The notes under the pieces: generated by a model
What the model saw: only the letters and a program-made list of their open reading frames with translations
Database searches by the model: none
Told to the model about the DNA's origin: nothing
Position numbers and translations under genes: made by a program
Assembly (NCBI GenBank): GCA_965243185.1
Contig: OZ251531.1
Span: forward strand, 930,001-994,000
Source: CBDBCU01 sp965243185
GTDB lineage: Bacteria > Chloroflexota > Dehalococcoidia > Lucifugimonadales > UBA3495
Direction of reading: 5' to 3'
Length of the DNA: 64,000 nucleotides
In this document: one piece after another, positions 16,416 to 24,575 of the stretch
Layout of the letters: each line of letters starts with the position of its first letter
How positions within the stretch are numbered: position 1 is the stretch's first letter

Positions 16416-16604
16416 ATGAACCTGGTTAAGTTTTTCAAGTCCATCCGGGTCAAAGAGGAGTGCGATTTTTGCGGGGGCAAGTTCTACCGGGTGGATATGG
16501 AGTTTGCCCAACAGTGCCAGAATTGCTCGGGCTATACAGGGTTCTGCCGGGGTTGCTGGGAGGGTCGGAAAGGCTTGGCCGCCATTTGGAATAAAGCGGC
16601 GTAG
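16416..16604 (+). CDS. Small zinc-ribbon-like protein, 62 aa
   Basis: This protein has three Cys-x2-Cys pairs (CDFC at 16-19, CQNC at 34-37, CRGC at 44-47), consistent with one or two small zinc sites. GGAGGAAAGG precedes ATG 16416 at good distance. I recognise no family. The frame stays open for 42 codons beyond the TAG stop at 16602 (next entry), so this may be the N-terminal part of a longer protein with a nonsense codon. Confidence 0.55.
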   Translation: MNLVKFFKSIRVKEECDFCGGKFYRVDMEFAQQCQNCSGYTGFCRGCWEGRKGLAAIWNKAA

Positions 16605-16733
16605 TTCTTTGCCGCCCGGGAGCTGGTGTTGAGCCGCCGGCGTTTGATGGCTGGGGAGATTGGGGAGCGGGCGTTGATTGACTATCCGCCGGCGCTGCTG
16701 GAGGTGGAGGAAGGGGCGGCGGGGGAGGAGTAG
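16605..16733 (+). other. In-frame coding-like extension after the TAG of the zinc-ribbon gene
   Basis: Directly after the stop at 16602-16604, in the same frame, 42 codons read FFAARELVLSRRRLMAGEIG and on to ALLEVEEGAAGEE, ending at TAG 16731. The composition is protein-like. Either a TAG has split an older gene of about 105 residues or this is chance. There is no ATG or ribosome site for separate translation. Confidence 0.3.
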
Positions 16734-16745
16734 GGGGATGGCGGT

Positions 16746-16982
16746 TTAGCCGACAGCGACCGGCTGCCGGGTCAGGGCCGCGGCGGCGTCCCGAAAATCC
16801 TGCTCCGGGCGCAGTCCTTCGGAAACTTCGACGGCTAATAATTCCAGCAGTCCCAAGGTTTCCTTTTCCCCGTCGGTCAAGGAGGGGGCAGCCCAATCAA
16901 CGCCGGCCAGCCATTCGGCGCATTGGGCCAGGTCTTGGGCGGAATTCAGGTAGCTTTGCAACAGTTCGGTCAGTTCGTCCAT
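16746..16982 (-). CDS. Hypothetical acidic helical protein, 78 aa
   Basis: No family recognised. From ATG 16982 the product is MDELTELLQSYLNSAQDLAQ and continues as a Leu/Glu-rich, probably all-helical, acidic protein with a central WLAGVDWAAPSL. A longer open frame to 17135 overlaps the plus-strand gene at 17050 and lacks support. It lies next to the 3' end of the phage-like module but on its own. Confidence 0.5.
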   Translation of the reverse strand: MDELTELLQSYLNSAQDLAQCAEWLAGVDWAAPSLTDGEKETLGLLELLAVEVSEGLRPEQDFRDAAAALTRQPVAVG

Positions 16983-17049
16983 AGTTGGGCGGCTCAACTT
17001 TTCGGCAAGGAGTATCCGGTTGCGTAGGAAGCCCACCGCCGAGGTCTCA

Positions 17050-17310
17050 ATGGAAGTTCTGGAACTCCTGTTCGAGGAGTTTGACATTTGGGAGAAAATC
17101 CGGGAGGGGCGGCTGACCAGCCTGCCCTTGCCCAAGAAGGATGTTCCGGCGCATCATTACGCCAATGCCCTCAGTCGCATTGTAAAGCATAGTTTGCCCA
17201 ATGGCAAACATATTGCAACTACGCACCGCATCGAAACGGCTGCGGGCAACATTTTACACGAGGATGCCAAAGACTTCCACCGGCAGGAAGTTTGCCTTTG
17301 GCGACGGTAA
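17050..17310 (+). CDS. Hypothetical protein, 86 aa
   Basis: Unrecognised. The product from ATG 17050 (MEVLELLFEEFDIWEKIREG) has an acidic N-terminal helix and a His-rich C-terminal half (VPAHHYANALSRIVKH, IATTHRIETAAGNILHED). It points towards the phage-like module and converges with the gene at 17315-17623, four bases apart. The ribosome site is weak, so the call is tentative. Confidence 0.4.
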   Translation: MEVLELLFEEFDIWEKIREGRLTSLPLPKKDVPAHHYANALSRIVKHSLPNGKHIATTHRIETAAGNILHEDAKDFHRQEVCLWRR

Positions 17311-17314
17311 GCCG

Positions 17315-17623
17315 CTACCACCAGCCGAGGAGGCGGCCCAGGGCCATCACGCCGGCGAGGACGCCGCCGCCAATCGCCCCGCCGCCGCTCAGGCTGCCGA
17401 GGGTTTTGCGGCTGATGCGGATGTGGATGGTGGCGCCGGCATTGTCCGGGGCGTTTTTGTTGGCGTCGGCGGTTGCCGCGTTGTCCGGGGTGGACAAGCG
17501 GTTTTCGAGGAGCTGCAGGTGATGGCGGGTGTGGCGGGCTTCGGTTTCGAGGACAGCCAGCCGCTCGCGGATGTTTTCCAGGGAGAGCCAAACCTGTTGG
17601 GCAAAGTCTTGGGTGGAGAGCAT
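17315..17623 (-). CDS. Small protein with coiled coil and C-terminal hydrophobic segment
   Basis: A 102-residue product: residues 1-45 form a likely coiled coil (LSLENIRERLAVLETEARH), a disordered Asn/Ala-rich middle follows, and the end GGGAIGGGVLAGVMALGRLL is a Gly-rich membrane-type segment. Size and layout resemble small membrane proteins at the end of phage tail gene sets, but I cannot name it. It is the last gene of the phage-like module in transcription order. Confidence 0.5.
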   Translation of the reverse strand: MLSTQDFAQQVWLSLENIRERLAVLETEARHTRHHLQLLENRLSTPDNAATADANKNAPDNAGATIHIRISRKTLGSLSGGGAIGGGVLAGVMALGRLLGWW

Positions 17624-17660
17624 TGGGGTTTTACCTCCTTGATTCCTATCGAGATTTTTA

Positions 17661-17686
17661 GATTCCTCGCTATCGCTCGGAATGAC
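17661..17686. repeat. Short palindromic repeat, GTCATTCCGAGC type
   Basis: On the minus strand this reads GTCATTCCGAGCGATAGCGA followed by GGAATC, an imperfect hairpin with ATTCC/GGAAT outer arms. This kind of short repeat is common between genes in many environmental bacterial genomes. It lies between two genes of the phage-like module. Confidence 0.55.
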
Positions 17687-17718
17687 ATAGCTACGCAGTT
17701 AGTTATCCGGGTGGGCGG

Positions 17719-19713
17719 CTAGATTTCCTGGATGCGCCAACGGGCGGTGAGTTGGCCGGCGGGGGCGTCGGCGGTAAGTTCCATCGCGGTGATGAAAAAG
17801 TCGCGGTTGATGCCGTGTTGGGGGCTGAGGAGGCGGATGCGGTCGGACAGGACGCGGTGGGCGATTTGGAGCTGGGTTTGGGGGTCGGCAGTCGGCAGGG
17901 TGATGGTCCAAAGGGGATGAGGGTCTTTGTGGCGGGCGAGGCGGGATGCGGCGGCTTGCCGGGCGGCGGCGTAATGGTCAATGAAACGGCAATCGAGGGT
18001 ACGGGCGCGGCGGCCGTAGGCGGTTTGGCTGGCGGTGTCAGTGGCGGCAGAGCTGACCGGTTCCCGGCTGCGATAAGTCCGGTCGGCGCGGAGGCGGAGC
18101 AGCGTCAGATAGGCGGTAGCGGTGGCGTGACGGTTGGCGACGCGAATTACCGTGCCTTTGCCGCTATAACCCCCGCTGCCGGCGGCGGCATAAGGCAAGG
18201 AGACGGCAAGGCTGGGGGTCAAGTCCGTACCGCCGCCATCGGCTTGGCTATTGGCGGCGTAGTCGGCAGGGGGCAACGGAACGCGGATACGGTCCACGGC
18301 GGCGTAGGCGGCGGTTTCGGCGAGGAAGTCGCGGGTGGCGCCGGCCGGAATGGCGGCGGTTTCGTGGAGTCGCCAGATTTCCTGCAAGCCGCGGTTTTCG
18401 GCGCGGCGGTAACGAAAGACAATGGCGTTTTCTACTTCGCCGCCCTTATCTCCGGCCAGTTCCGCAAAATAAGGGCCGTTGCCGCCGGTGCCGCGGAAGG
18501 TCGACCGGGCCGCCGTATGCGGCGCGGCGTCCCTATGGGCGGCGGATTCCAGGCGGAGATAGCCCCGTCCATCGGCATAGATGTTAGCGTTGGCTTCGAC
18601 CTGGAGGGCTTGCAGGGCGGCGACGGCCGAAATGCCCCATAAAGCGCGGGGTTCAGTAGCGATAAGCGTCGGCCCGGGGTCGAGACGGCGCTGGTTGGGG
18701 CTGAAACCGGCCCCGGTCAGAATGCGGTTGGCGATGGCGGCGGCGTTGAGATTGCGGCCGGTTAGCAGGTTGAACAGTTCGACATCCTTTAGGGCGTCTA
18801 GCGGGTCAGCGGCAGTCAGTTGGCAGATGGGGCCTAATTCGGGGTCGCGGGTCGGAGTCAAGGCGGTTATCGTGCCGTAAAAGAGACTGCGCCAACCGCC
18901 GAAGTTCGCCCAACGGTCGGCCGTGGCGGCGGCGGTACCATCGTGCCAGATGCCGTGCCGGGTAGCGGTAAGATTGCCGGCATTGCCCTGCCCGTCGAGG
19001 ATTTGGCGACGGTCAGCCGTTCCGGCGTCTAAATCAGTGGCAAAGAGGCGGAGGGCGTCGCCGTGGAGTTCCAGTTCGAGGAAGTAGTTGACGCCGGCGG
19101 TTAAAGCGGGGCCGCGGCGCAGGGTAGTCGGGTAGCCGAAACTGACCTTTTCCAGCACGGTGCCGCTGTTGGCAAAGCGGATCCGCAAGTAGTCCCAAAC
19201 ACTGGTAAAACGCAGGGCAAGGCCGCTTTTCCCGTTGCCGGCGCGGCGGTAGTTGCCGCCGATTAGGGCATCCGGGTCGCCCCAGTCGAGGGTGTAGATA
19301 CATTCACCGCTGCCGGCTTGGGGAGTGACCTGATTATCCCGGATGACCCATGCGCTGCTGCCGGAAGTTTGTTTGACCCAAGCGATGGCATTGTCCGGCG
19401 CAACCGGGCGGCCGGACAAGTCGGTACCATTGGCGGCGGGGAAGTTGTCGTAAGGGCAAGCCAAGGCCGCCCAGACCCGGCGGCCGGGTTGGAGTTGCCC
19501 GTACAAGGGCGAGGCGGCGTTGCCGGGGGTATATTTACCGCCGCCGTTGTGCAGGGTCAAGCGCAGGCGGGCCGGCGTCAACCGGTCGGCATCCCCCCAT
19601 TGACTGCTGCGCCAGTGCAGGGCGGCGATGTCCGGGGCAATATCCGCTCCGGGTTCGTTCCAGATGCCGTTATGATTCCAATCCACCCACACCCGCCAGT
19701 GAAAGTTGGGCAT
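17719..19713 (-). CDS. Large phage tail-type structural protein with LamG-like region
   Basis: A 664-residue protein starting at ATG 19713 with AAGGAG upstream. Residues 1-90 have VWVDWNHNGIWNEPGADI and LTLHNGGGKYTPGNAASPL, the layout of minor tail proteins whose N-terminal domain binds the tail. Residues about 130-290 look like a LamG/concanavalin beta-sandwich (GVNYFLELELHGDALRLFAT). The remainder, from PICQLTAADPLDALKDVELF to a C-terminal QLQIAHRVLSDRIRLLSPQ, resembles tail proteins that end in a baseplate-hub-like fold. It follows the tail-tube-like gene. Its target is unknown. Confidence 0.6.
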   Translation of the reverse strand: MPNFHWRVWVDWNHNGIWNEPGADIAPDIAALHWRSSQWGDADRLTPARLRLTLHNGGGKYTPGNAASPLYGQLQPGRRVWAALACPYDNFPAANGTDLSGRPVAPDNAIAWVKQTSGSSAWVIRDNQVTPQAGSGECIYTLDWGDPDALIGGNYRRAGNGKSGLALRFTSVWDYLRIRFANSGTVLEKVSFGYPTTLRRGPALTAGVNYFLELELHGDALRLFATDLDAGTADRRQILDGQGNAGNLTATRHGIWHDGTAAATADRWANFGGWRSLFYGTITALTPTRDPELGPICQLTAADPLDALKDVELFNLLTGRNLNAAAIANRILTGAGFSPNQRRLDPGPTLIATEPRALWGISAVAALQALQVEANANIYADGRGYLRLESAAHRDAAPHTAARSTFRGTGGNGPYFAELAGDKGGEVENAIVFRYRRAENRGLQEIWRLHETAAIPAGATRDFLAETAAYAAVDRIRVPLPPADYAANSQADGGGTDLTPSLAVSLPYAAAGSGGYSGKGTVIRVANRHATATAYLTLLRLRADRTYRSREPVSSAATDTASQTAYGRRARTLDCRFIDHYAAARQAAASRLARHKDPHPLWTITLPTADPQTQLQIAHRVLSDRIRLLSPQHGINRDFFITAMELTADAPAGQLTARWRIQEI

Positions 19714-19810
19714 AGTACGCTCCTTGCTGCTGAATGAACGGGGCTGCTGAATATGCCGGGACAAATCGGATTTACCGGGGTTTCCTGATGCCGGCTGCTG
19801 GCGCGCCGGG

Positions 19811-20239
19811 CTAATCCCAAACTCCTAATTCCACCGGGCCGGTTTGACGAAACCGAGCCGTAAAACGCACCGGCCCATCAATACGCCCGAAAACCTGATA
19901 GCTGCGGCAGAGGAATTGGCCGCTGATTTTGCGCTGGCCGGGCTGACGGCCGGCGGGGCCGTAGCTGAGGGCGCTGATTTTGCCGACAATGCCGGCCAAT
20001 ACGACATCCGGCCCGTGAACCGGCGTATCGTCAAAGTAGCCGTAAATGGCGAAGTCCTGGGGCAATTCCAGTCCGGGTTGAAAATGGCGGGCGGTGTCGT
20101 TGAGGGCGGTAACTTCGACCGCCCCGGTTTGGCGGCCGAGGGGTTCGATTTCGGCGAGGTAGGGCGCCAGGTTGCGGGGGATGCCGGCGGCGTCGGCTAC
20201 AGCAAGGTAAGTGTGGGCGGCCATGGGGTATTTGGGCAT
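19811..20239 (-). CDS. Phage tail-tube-like protein
   Basis: A 142-residue protein from ATG 20239 (AAGGAG upstream). The pattern DAAGIPRNLAPYLAEIEPLG, then VTALNDTARHFQPGLE, then GYFDD and a final RQTGPVELGVWD is the one I associate with short tail-tube subunits of siphophage-type systems. It lies between the connector and the large tail protein, the place expected for a tube gene. An open frame continuing upstream to 21082 is the antisense of the coiled-coil gene and is not used. Confidence 0.6.
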   Translation of the reverse strand: MPKYPMAAHTYLAVADAAGIPRNLAPYLAEIEPLGRQTGAVEVTALNDTARHFQPGLELPQDFAIYGYFDDTPVHGPDVVLAGIVGKISALSYGPAGRQPGQRKISGQFLCRSYQVFGRIDGPVRFTARFRQTGPVELGVWD

Positions 20240-20272
20240 AGGTGGCTCCTTTTTTGACGGGTTGGGCGGGTG

Positions 20273-20302
20273 TTGCAATGGGGCGGTTAAGTGGGTTACA
20301 AT
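20273..20302 (+). promoter_or_regulatory. Promoter for a leaderless transcript of the coiled-coil gene
   Basis: TTGCAA and TACAAT with an 18-base spacer end six bases before ATG 20309. Transcription would start at or within a base or two of the start codon, so the message would be leaderless; no ribosome site is present. Confidence 0.45.
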
Positions 20303-20308
20303 GGGGGC

Positions 20309-21121
20309 ATGGCTACGGTAGCAGCATTTGACACCCACCGGTTCATCCAGAACCTGATGAAAAGCGGCTTCACCGAGGAGCAGGCCGAAGTTTTGGCCTA
20401 CGAGCAGGTGAACCTGCTGAACAGCAACTTGGCAACCAGCGGCGATATTGCCGGGCTGCGGAGTTCGACGGAAGCCGGCTTCGAGGAAGCGCGGCGGGAG
20501 ACGGAAGCCGGCTTTGCGGAAAGCCGGCGGGAGACCGAGCTCAGCATTGCGGAGGTCAAAGCCGCGGCGGAAAAGTCCAAGCAGGACACCGAAATGCAGA
20601 TTGCCGAACTCCGCCGCTTTACCGAAATCCAAGTTGCCGAACTCCGCAGTGCTACCGAGTCGCAGATCGCCGAACTCCGCCACGCTACCGAAATCCAGAT
20701 TGCCGAGGTCAAGGCCGAAGTGGAAAAGTCCCGCCGGGACTCCGAAGCGCAGATTGCTGAGGTCAAGGCCGAAGTGGAAAAATCCCGCCTTGCCACTGAG
20801 CGGCAGATTGCCGAGGTTAGGGCTGAGGTGGAAAGGTCGCGCCAAGATTCGGCAGCCGAAATGGAGAAGTTCCGGATTACCATTGAAGCCAGGTTCGACG
20901 CGGCCCAGCAGACCACCGCGGCTAAAATCGACGCGGCCCAGCAAGCCACCACGGCTAAAATCGACGCGGCCCAGCAGACCACCGAGGCTAAAATCGACGC
21001 GGCCCAGCAAGCGTCTGAGCGTAAAATCGAGTCGGCCAAACTTTACCTCCTCAAATGGGCTTTGCCGGCCTTTGTTGCCCAAGGCGGCTTAATCGTTACC
21101 TTGATTAAGCTGCTGGATTAG
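20309..21121 (+). CDS. DUF1640/CCDC90-like coiled-coil membrane protein
   Basis: A 270-residue protein: residues 1-40 (FDTHRFIQNLMKSGFTEEQA) match the head of DUF1640/CCDC90-type proteins, residues 50-240 are a long repetitive coiled coil with units such as QIAEVKAEVEKSRRD, and four to five copies of an 11-residue TTAAKIDAAQQ unit; residues 246-265 are a C-terminal membrane anchor (ALPAFVAQGGLIVTLIKLL). It is on the opposite strand to the phage-like genes on either side, so it is an insertion in, or later addition to, that module. Function unknown; relatives are trimeric membrane-anchored coiled coils. Confidence 0.7.
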   Translation: MATVAAFDTHRFIQNLMKSGFTEEQAEVLAYEQVNLLNSNLATSGDIAGLRSSTEAGFEEARRETEAGFAESRRETELSIAEVKAAAEKSKQDTEMQIAELRRFTEIQVAELRSATESQIAELRHATEIQIAEVKAEVEKSRRDSEAQIAEVKAEVEKSRLATERQIAEVRAEVERSRQDSAAEMEKFRITIEARFDAAQQTTAAKIDAAQQATTAKIDAAQQTTEAKIDAAQQASERKIESAKLYLLKWALPAFVAQGGLIVTLIKLLD

Positions 21122-21159
21122 CCGGCCGCCCTTTCCCCCATCCCCTCTGCCGCCCCGGA

Positions 21160-21987
21160 CTAGCTCCCGCCCAAAGCCAGTTTGCGGTAGGTGGTCAGCA
21201 GGCTGGTTACTTCGGCGCCGGGGATAACTTCACTGCCGCCGCCATTGCCGCCGGGGAGGGCGAAGCGGTCGCGGCGATGCCAGAGTTGGGCGGCCAGTTG
21301 CAGACACGCCTCGGTCACCGGGCCGGGGTAGGCGTACAGGGCAATGGCCGCGCCGCCGGGATGGTCCGCCGCCGCTGTGCCGTTGACGCCGCGCATTACT
21401 GTAGCCGTAGCGCCGTCCACGCCGGTTACATAAAGCTGTTCCTGGTCGATAGCGAGGGTTTGGCCGGCGGCTAGTTTGTCCTCGGCGGCGGCGGTTAATT
21501 CGGTAGCGGCCGGGGGCAAGGGGTTTTCGGCGGCGAGGGTGGTGCCGCTGTCGGCGGTGACTTCGCGGAAACCCCAACGGCCGCTGATGCGGACGCTGCC
21601 CGGCCCCGGGGGAAAGCGCAGCCAAGACAAGGCAGCGGGATGGACGCCAACCCAGGTATAGGGCCGGCCCCAAGGCTGTTCCGGGGCCGCGCTGTAGGGA
21701 TAGAGTTGGTAGCGGTCCGCCGGCCAGGTTTGCCGGGGCGCCGCGGCGGCCGGGCGGGTTTCCAGAGCGGTTACGGCAATCAAATCCGGCAAAGGGATTT
21801 GCGGACTGCCGCCGCCGTCAAACTCCCGGGTTTCGTGCAGCACATAAAAGGGGCGGTTGCAGTAGCCGTCAATCCAGCGGGACGCCTGCTCCAGCAGGGA
21901 CAAGAGCCGCCGGTCATAGACGCGGCCGCTGATATTCAGCGCGCCCTCGGCTTTCAGTGTGGCCAGGTCGCAGTAGGCATTGGTCAT
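21160..21987 (-). CDS. Phage head-tail connector-like protein
   Basis: A 275-residue product from ATG 21987 with AAGGAG upstream. The N-terminal half (YCDLATLKAEGALNISG, then LLSLLEQASRWIDGYCNRPF) is typical of gp6/YqbG-like connector proteins that join the portal to the tail. A beta-rich insertion at about 150-235 (ALYAYPGPVTE at its end) is followed by a final helix CLQLAAQLWHRRDRF. It follows the major capsid gene, as expected for a connector. No portal gene is present in the window. Confidence 0.6.
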   Translation of the reverse strand: MTNAYCDLATLKAEGALNISGRVYDRRLLSLLEQASRWIDGYCNRPFYVLHETREFDGGGSPQIPLPDLIAVTALETRPAAAAPRQTWPADRYQLYPYSAAPEQPWGRPYTWVGVHPAALSWLRFPPGPGSVRISGRWGFREVTADSGTTLAAENPLPPAATELTAAAEDKLAAGQTLAIDQEQLYVTGVDGATATVMRGVNGTAAADHPGGAAIALYAYPGPVTEACLQLAAQLWHRRDRFALPGGNGGGSEVIPGAEVTSLLTTYRKLALGGS

Positions 21988-22069
21988 TGCGGTCTCCTTT
22001 GTTAGCGGTATTGGCGGCGCAAGTAAGGGGCAGCCGGCCTATTCCCCGGCCGCCCCGGTCTGGCAGCGG

Positions 22070-23404
22070 CTAGGCTACGCCGGTGATGTTGTATTGCAGG
22101 GCGGTATGGGTGGCGGCGCTGCGGCTGCCGGTGCGCTCCATAAACGCCAACCGCATACTGACCACCATAATGTTCTGTCGTTTCTGGATGTCCCGGGTGG
22201 TTTCAATGAGCAGTTCCCGGCGGAAACCGACCCGCCACTGACTGCGGTTGACAATCAGCAGGCGGCCGGTGTTGGCGGTATTGCCGGCGTCGGTTACTTT
22301 GCCATCGCTGTCCGCCAACGCCATCTGCTCGGAGACGATGACCGGGATGCCTTCGACCGAGCCCAACTGACCGCGGAGCAGGGTAGCTTGGGGGCCGAGC
22401 TTGTCGAGAGTGCGGAAATTGTCCACCGTCAACGCCTTAATGTAGGTGTTCACATCAGTGATATAGGCCAGTTCCGAGGGACGGACGCCGTATTTGCCGA
22501 GCTTGCCGCGGATTTCGTTGAACATCCCATCGGATACGGCGGCGTTGTGGTTGTTGGCTTGACTGGTATTGTCCACCAGCGGCAAGTGCAGCAAGCCGTC
22601 AAAGCCGAGGAGCCACTGCGCCTTTTTGGCGTCGGCGGTGGATATGGTCGCCCCGTCGGCGTTGATATTGTTCAGGGTGGTGGTGTCGGCGTTCAGCAGC
22701 ACATCGTCGATGACTTCGACGGCGTTCCGCACCAGGGAATTGCGGACTTCGTCAGCCATCGCGATAACGGCGTCCTCATCCAGGGTCAGGGACCAGGGGA
22801 CTTCGGCGACCAGTTCGTAGGCATTCAGCGTCTGCCGCGCCGTAGCCAACGCCGTGCCGGTAGCCGCCAAATTCTCCGTCCCCGGATACCAGTTGACGCC
22901 GCCCATCTGGAGCGGAATCTCGAAGGGATTGCTGGGCATATCCACCCGGGAAAAGAGCGGCGCAACCAGGGTTTCGAGGTTGACATCGGCCCACAGGGCC
23001 GCCGCCTCCCGGGTCGCCACCAGTTCATCCCCGGAGCCGGCGGTAGTGCTGTCCATGGCCGCTTTCAGGTTGTTCTGCCAATCCTCGAGCATCCGGGGAT
23101 TGATGCCCGCCGGCTCCCGCAGTTGGGCGTTCAGCACACTGCGGACATAAGCCAAAGCCAGGGCATCCATCCCCTTGTATTTGCCGAACAGCGCCCGGGG
23201 GCGGTCATCGCCGGCATACTGGTTCAGGAGGGCGCGGCGTTCCCCCTCCCGCCAGTGTTCCTGCACCTGCCCCAACTGGGCGGCGAGGCGGCCGAGTTCC
23301 TCTTGCAGCGGGGGGAGTTCCGCGTCGAGCCGGGACTGGTAAAAGTCCCGAATGCCGGCGACTTCGCGTTTGATGAGTTCCAGGTCTTGCGCGCCTAAGG
23401 TCAT
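22070..23404 (-). CDS. HK97-fold major capsid protein
   Basis: A 444-residue protein from ATG 23404, preceded by GGAGGAAA. The first 90 residues are helical and charged (LELIKREVAGIRDFYQSRLD), like the delta scaffold domain removed by prohead protease. The core has the N-arm and E-loop region around ETLVAPLFSRVDMPSNPFEI, the P-domain ALATARQTLNAYELVAEVPW and the A-domain near IPVIVSEQMALADSDGKV and RQNIMVVSMRLAFMERT. The adjacent prohead protease supports a capsid rather than an encapsulin. Confidence 0.8.
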   Translation of the reverse strand: MTLGAQDLELIKREVAGIRDFYQSRLDAELPPLQEELGRLAAQLGQVQEHWREGERRALLNQYAGDDRPRALFGKYKGMDALALAYVRSVLNAQLREPAGINPRMLEDWQNNLKAAMDSTTAGSGDELVATREAAALWADVNLETLVAPLFSRVDMPSNPFEIPLQMGGVNWYPGTENLAATGTALATARQTLNAYELVAEVPWSLTLDEDAVIAMADEVRNSLVRNAVEVIDDVLLNADTTTLNNINADGATISTADAKKAQWLLGFDGLLHLPLVDNTSQANNHNAAVSDGMFNEIRGKLGKYGVRPSELAYITDVNTYIKALTVDNFRTLDKLGPQATLLRGQLGSVEGIPVIVSEQMALADSDGKVTDAGNTANTGRLLIVNRSQWRVGFRRELLIETTRDIQKRQNIMVVSMRLAFMERTGSRSAATHTALQYNITGVA

Positions 23405-23478
23405 AAAAGTTTCCTCCGTTAATATGGTTTTGGATAGTTTTGGATGGTTGGGATTTGCGATTGCCGGGGATTGCCCGG

Positions 23479-24237
23479 TTAAAGCCCGGCCCGGACTTGG
23501 GCCAGAACCTCCGCCAAGCCGGGCGACACGCCCTCGCTGTCGGGAAAATCGGCCGCCCGGGCCAGATAGTCGCCAAGCCGAGGGGCTTGCGCGATGGCCC
23601 GCCGCAAGGCTTGGCGGTTGGCGGGCACCGGGACGGCGCTGATTTCCAGCAATTCCTGTTCGAGGAAGTGGATGCCGAGGAAAGCGCCGGTTTGTTCGTG
23701 GCGGCGTTCCGCATAGCGCAGCGGCTTGAACCCCACGGACACGCCCTGCTGGTAGCCGCTGCGGTAGAGGGCGGCCACTTCCCGGGCAAAATCCGTAGGC
23801 GCGAACTCCATCCGCGCCAACAGCGCACCCGGTTCCGGCCACACCGCCACCGCCCGCCCGATAACCGGGCGGGTATAGTCGTGCGCCCACAGAAACACCG
23901 GGTTTTGCCGGTAAGCCGTCAGTTGCCAACCGGCGGCGGCAACAATGTCGCCGTGCCGGTCGGGTTCCTCGGTGGAGACGATGAAGGTCATGGGGGCGTC
24001 CGGAGCCGCCGCGGCCGGCGGCGAACCGGCATCCGGGCTGGCGGCTAGTGGGATGGACTGGGTGCCGGCGGCCGCTAGGCGGTTGGCGGCATTGGTCGGA
24101 TTAGCCGGCGAACCGCCGCGCCATTTGCGGAGCAGCGGGGCCTCGCTCAAACCGCGCTGATAAGCCTCGAGGGATTCCAAAAGCCGCTCCCGTTCCCAAG
24201 GAGTTTCGCCGGCGGCGGCTAGCAAGTTTTCGGGCAA
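23479..24237 (-). CDS. HK97-family prohead protease
   Basis: A 252-residue serine protease that matures the capsid. It starts at TTG 24237; AGGAGG eight bases upstream decides this. Residues 1-80 are a disordered extension; the protease begins near MTFIVSTEEPDRHGDIV and has NPVFLWAHDYTRPVIGRAV, where His is the catalytic base, and SGYQQGVSVGFKPLRY, where the second Ser of GVSVG is the nucleophile. VHFLEQELLEISAVPVPAN-like sequence (residues about 205-222) is the typical end of the fold. It is the first gene of the structural module. Confidence 0.8.
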   Translation of the reverse strand: MPENLLAAAGETPWERERLLESLEAYQRGLSEAPLLRKWRGGSPANPTNAANRLAAAGTQSIPLAASPDAGSPPAAAAPDAPMTFIVSTEEPDRHGDIVAAAGWQLTAYRQNPVFLWAHDYTRPVIGRAVAVWPEPGALLARMEFAPTDFAREVAALYRSGYQQGVSVGFKPLRYAERRHEQTGAFLGIHFLEQELLEISAVPVPANRQALRRAIAQAPRLGDYLARAADFPDSEGVSPGLAEVLAQVRAGL

Positions 24238-24310
24238 AGTTGACGCCTCCTGATGTTTAGCTTTCCGGTTTCCCGGCGGCCGCGCCGCTTACAACAAGCC
24301 GCCCACAGCA

Positions 24311-24342
24311 AAAAGGGACTGACCCTTGCCGGGGTCAGTCCC
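24311..24342 (-). terminator. Rho-independent terminator on the minus strand
   Basis: GGGACTGACCC and GGGTCAGTCCC form a perfect 11-bp stem with a six-base loop, and on the minus strand the stem is followed by TTTTT. It lies 74 bases upstream of the prohead protease start, so it would insulate the capsid module from transcription entering from 24.4 kb. No minus-strand gene is seen just upstream of it. The rest of the 24238-24575 gap is AT-richer sequence without visible genes. Confidence 0.7.
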
Positions 24343-24575
24343 TGGGCGATTGGACGCGGTGTTATCGGGTTTCAACGGTTGCGGCGGCCGGCAATGGGGG
24401 GTTGGCCGCAATCCATAGCAATCAGGCTAACGCAGGGTTATGCCAATTGTCAAGCCCAATATGCCATCAATTTCGCACTAATTTTCGCCAAAATTATCCT
24501 AAAGCAATTAACCCTGAACTTGTGCTATGATTGGTGTAAGGAATGATGCCACTTTGATTTATCGGGGGTGGGATA

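Noticed and set aside
19811..21082. Long 423-codon minus-strand frame including the tail-tube-like gene
   Set aside because: The upstream two thirds are antisense to the coiled-coil gene repeats; the ribosome site at ATG 20239 marks the real start.
22070..23404. Encapsulin nanocompartment instead of phage capsid
   Set aside because: The protein has an N-terminal scaffold-like helical region and is followed and preceded by connector and prohead protease genes, which encapsulins lack.
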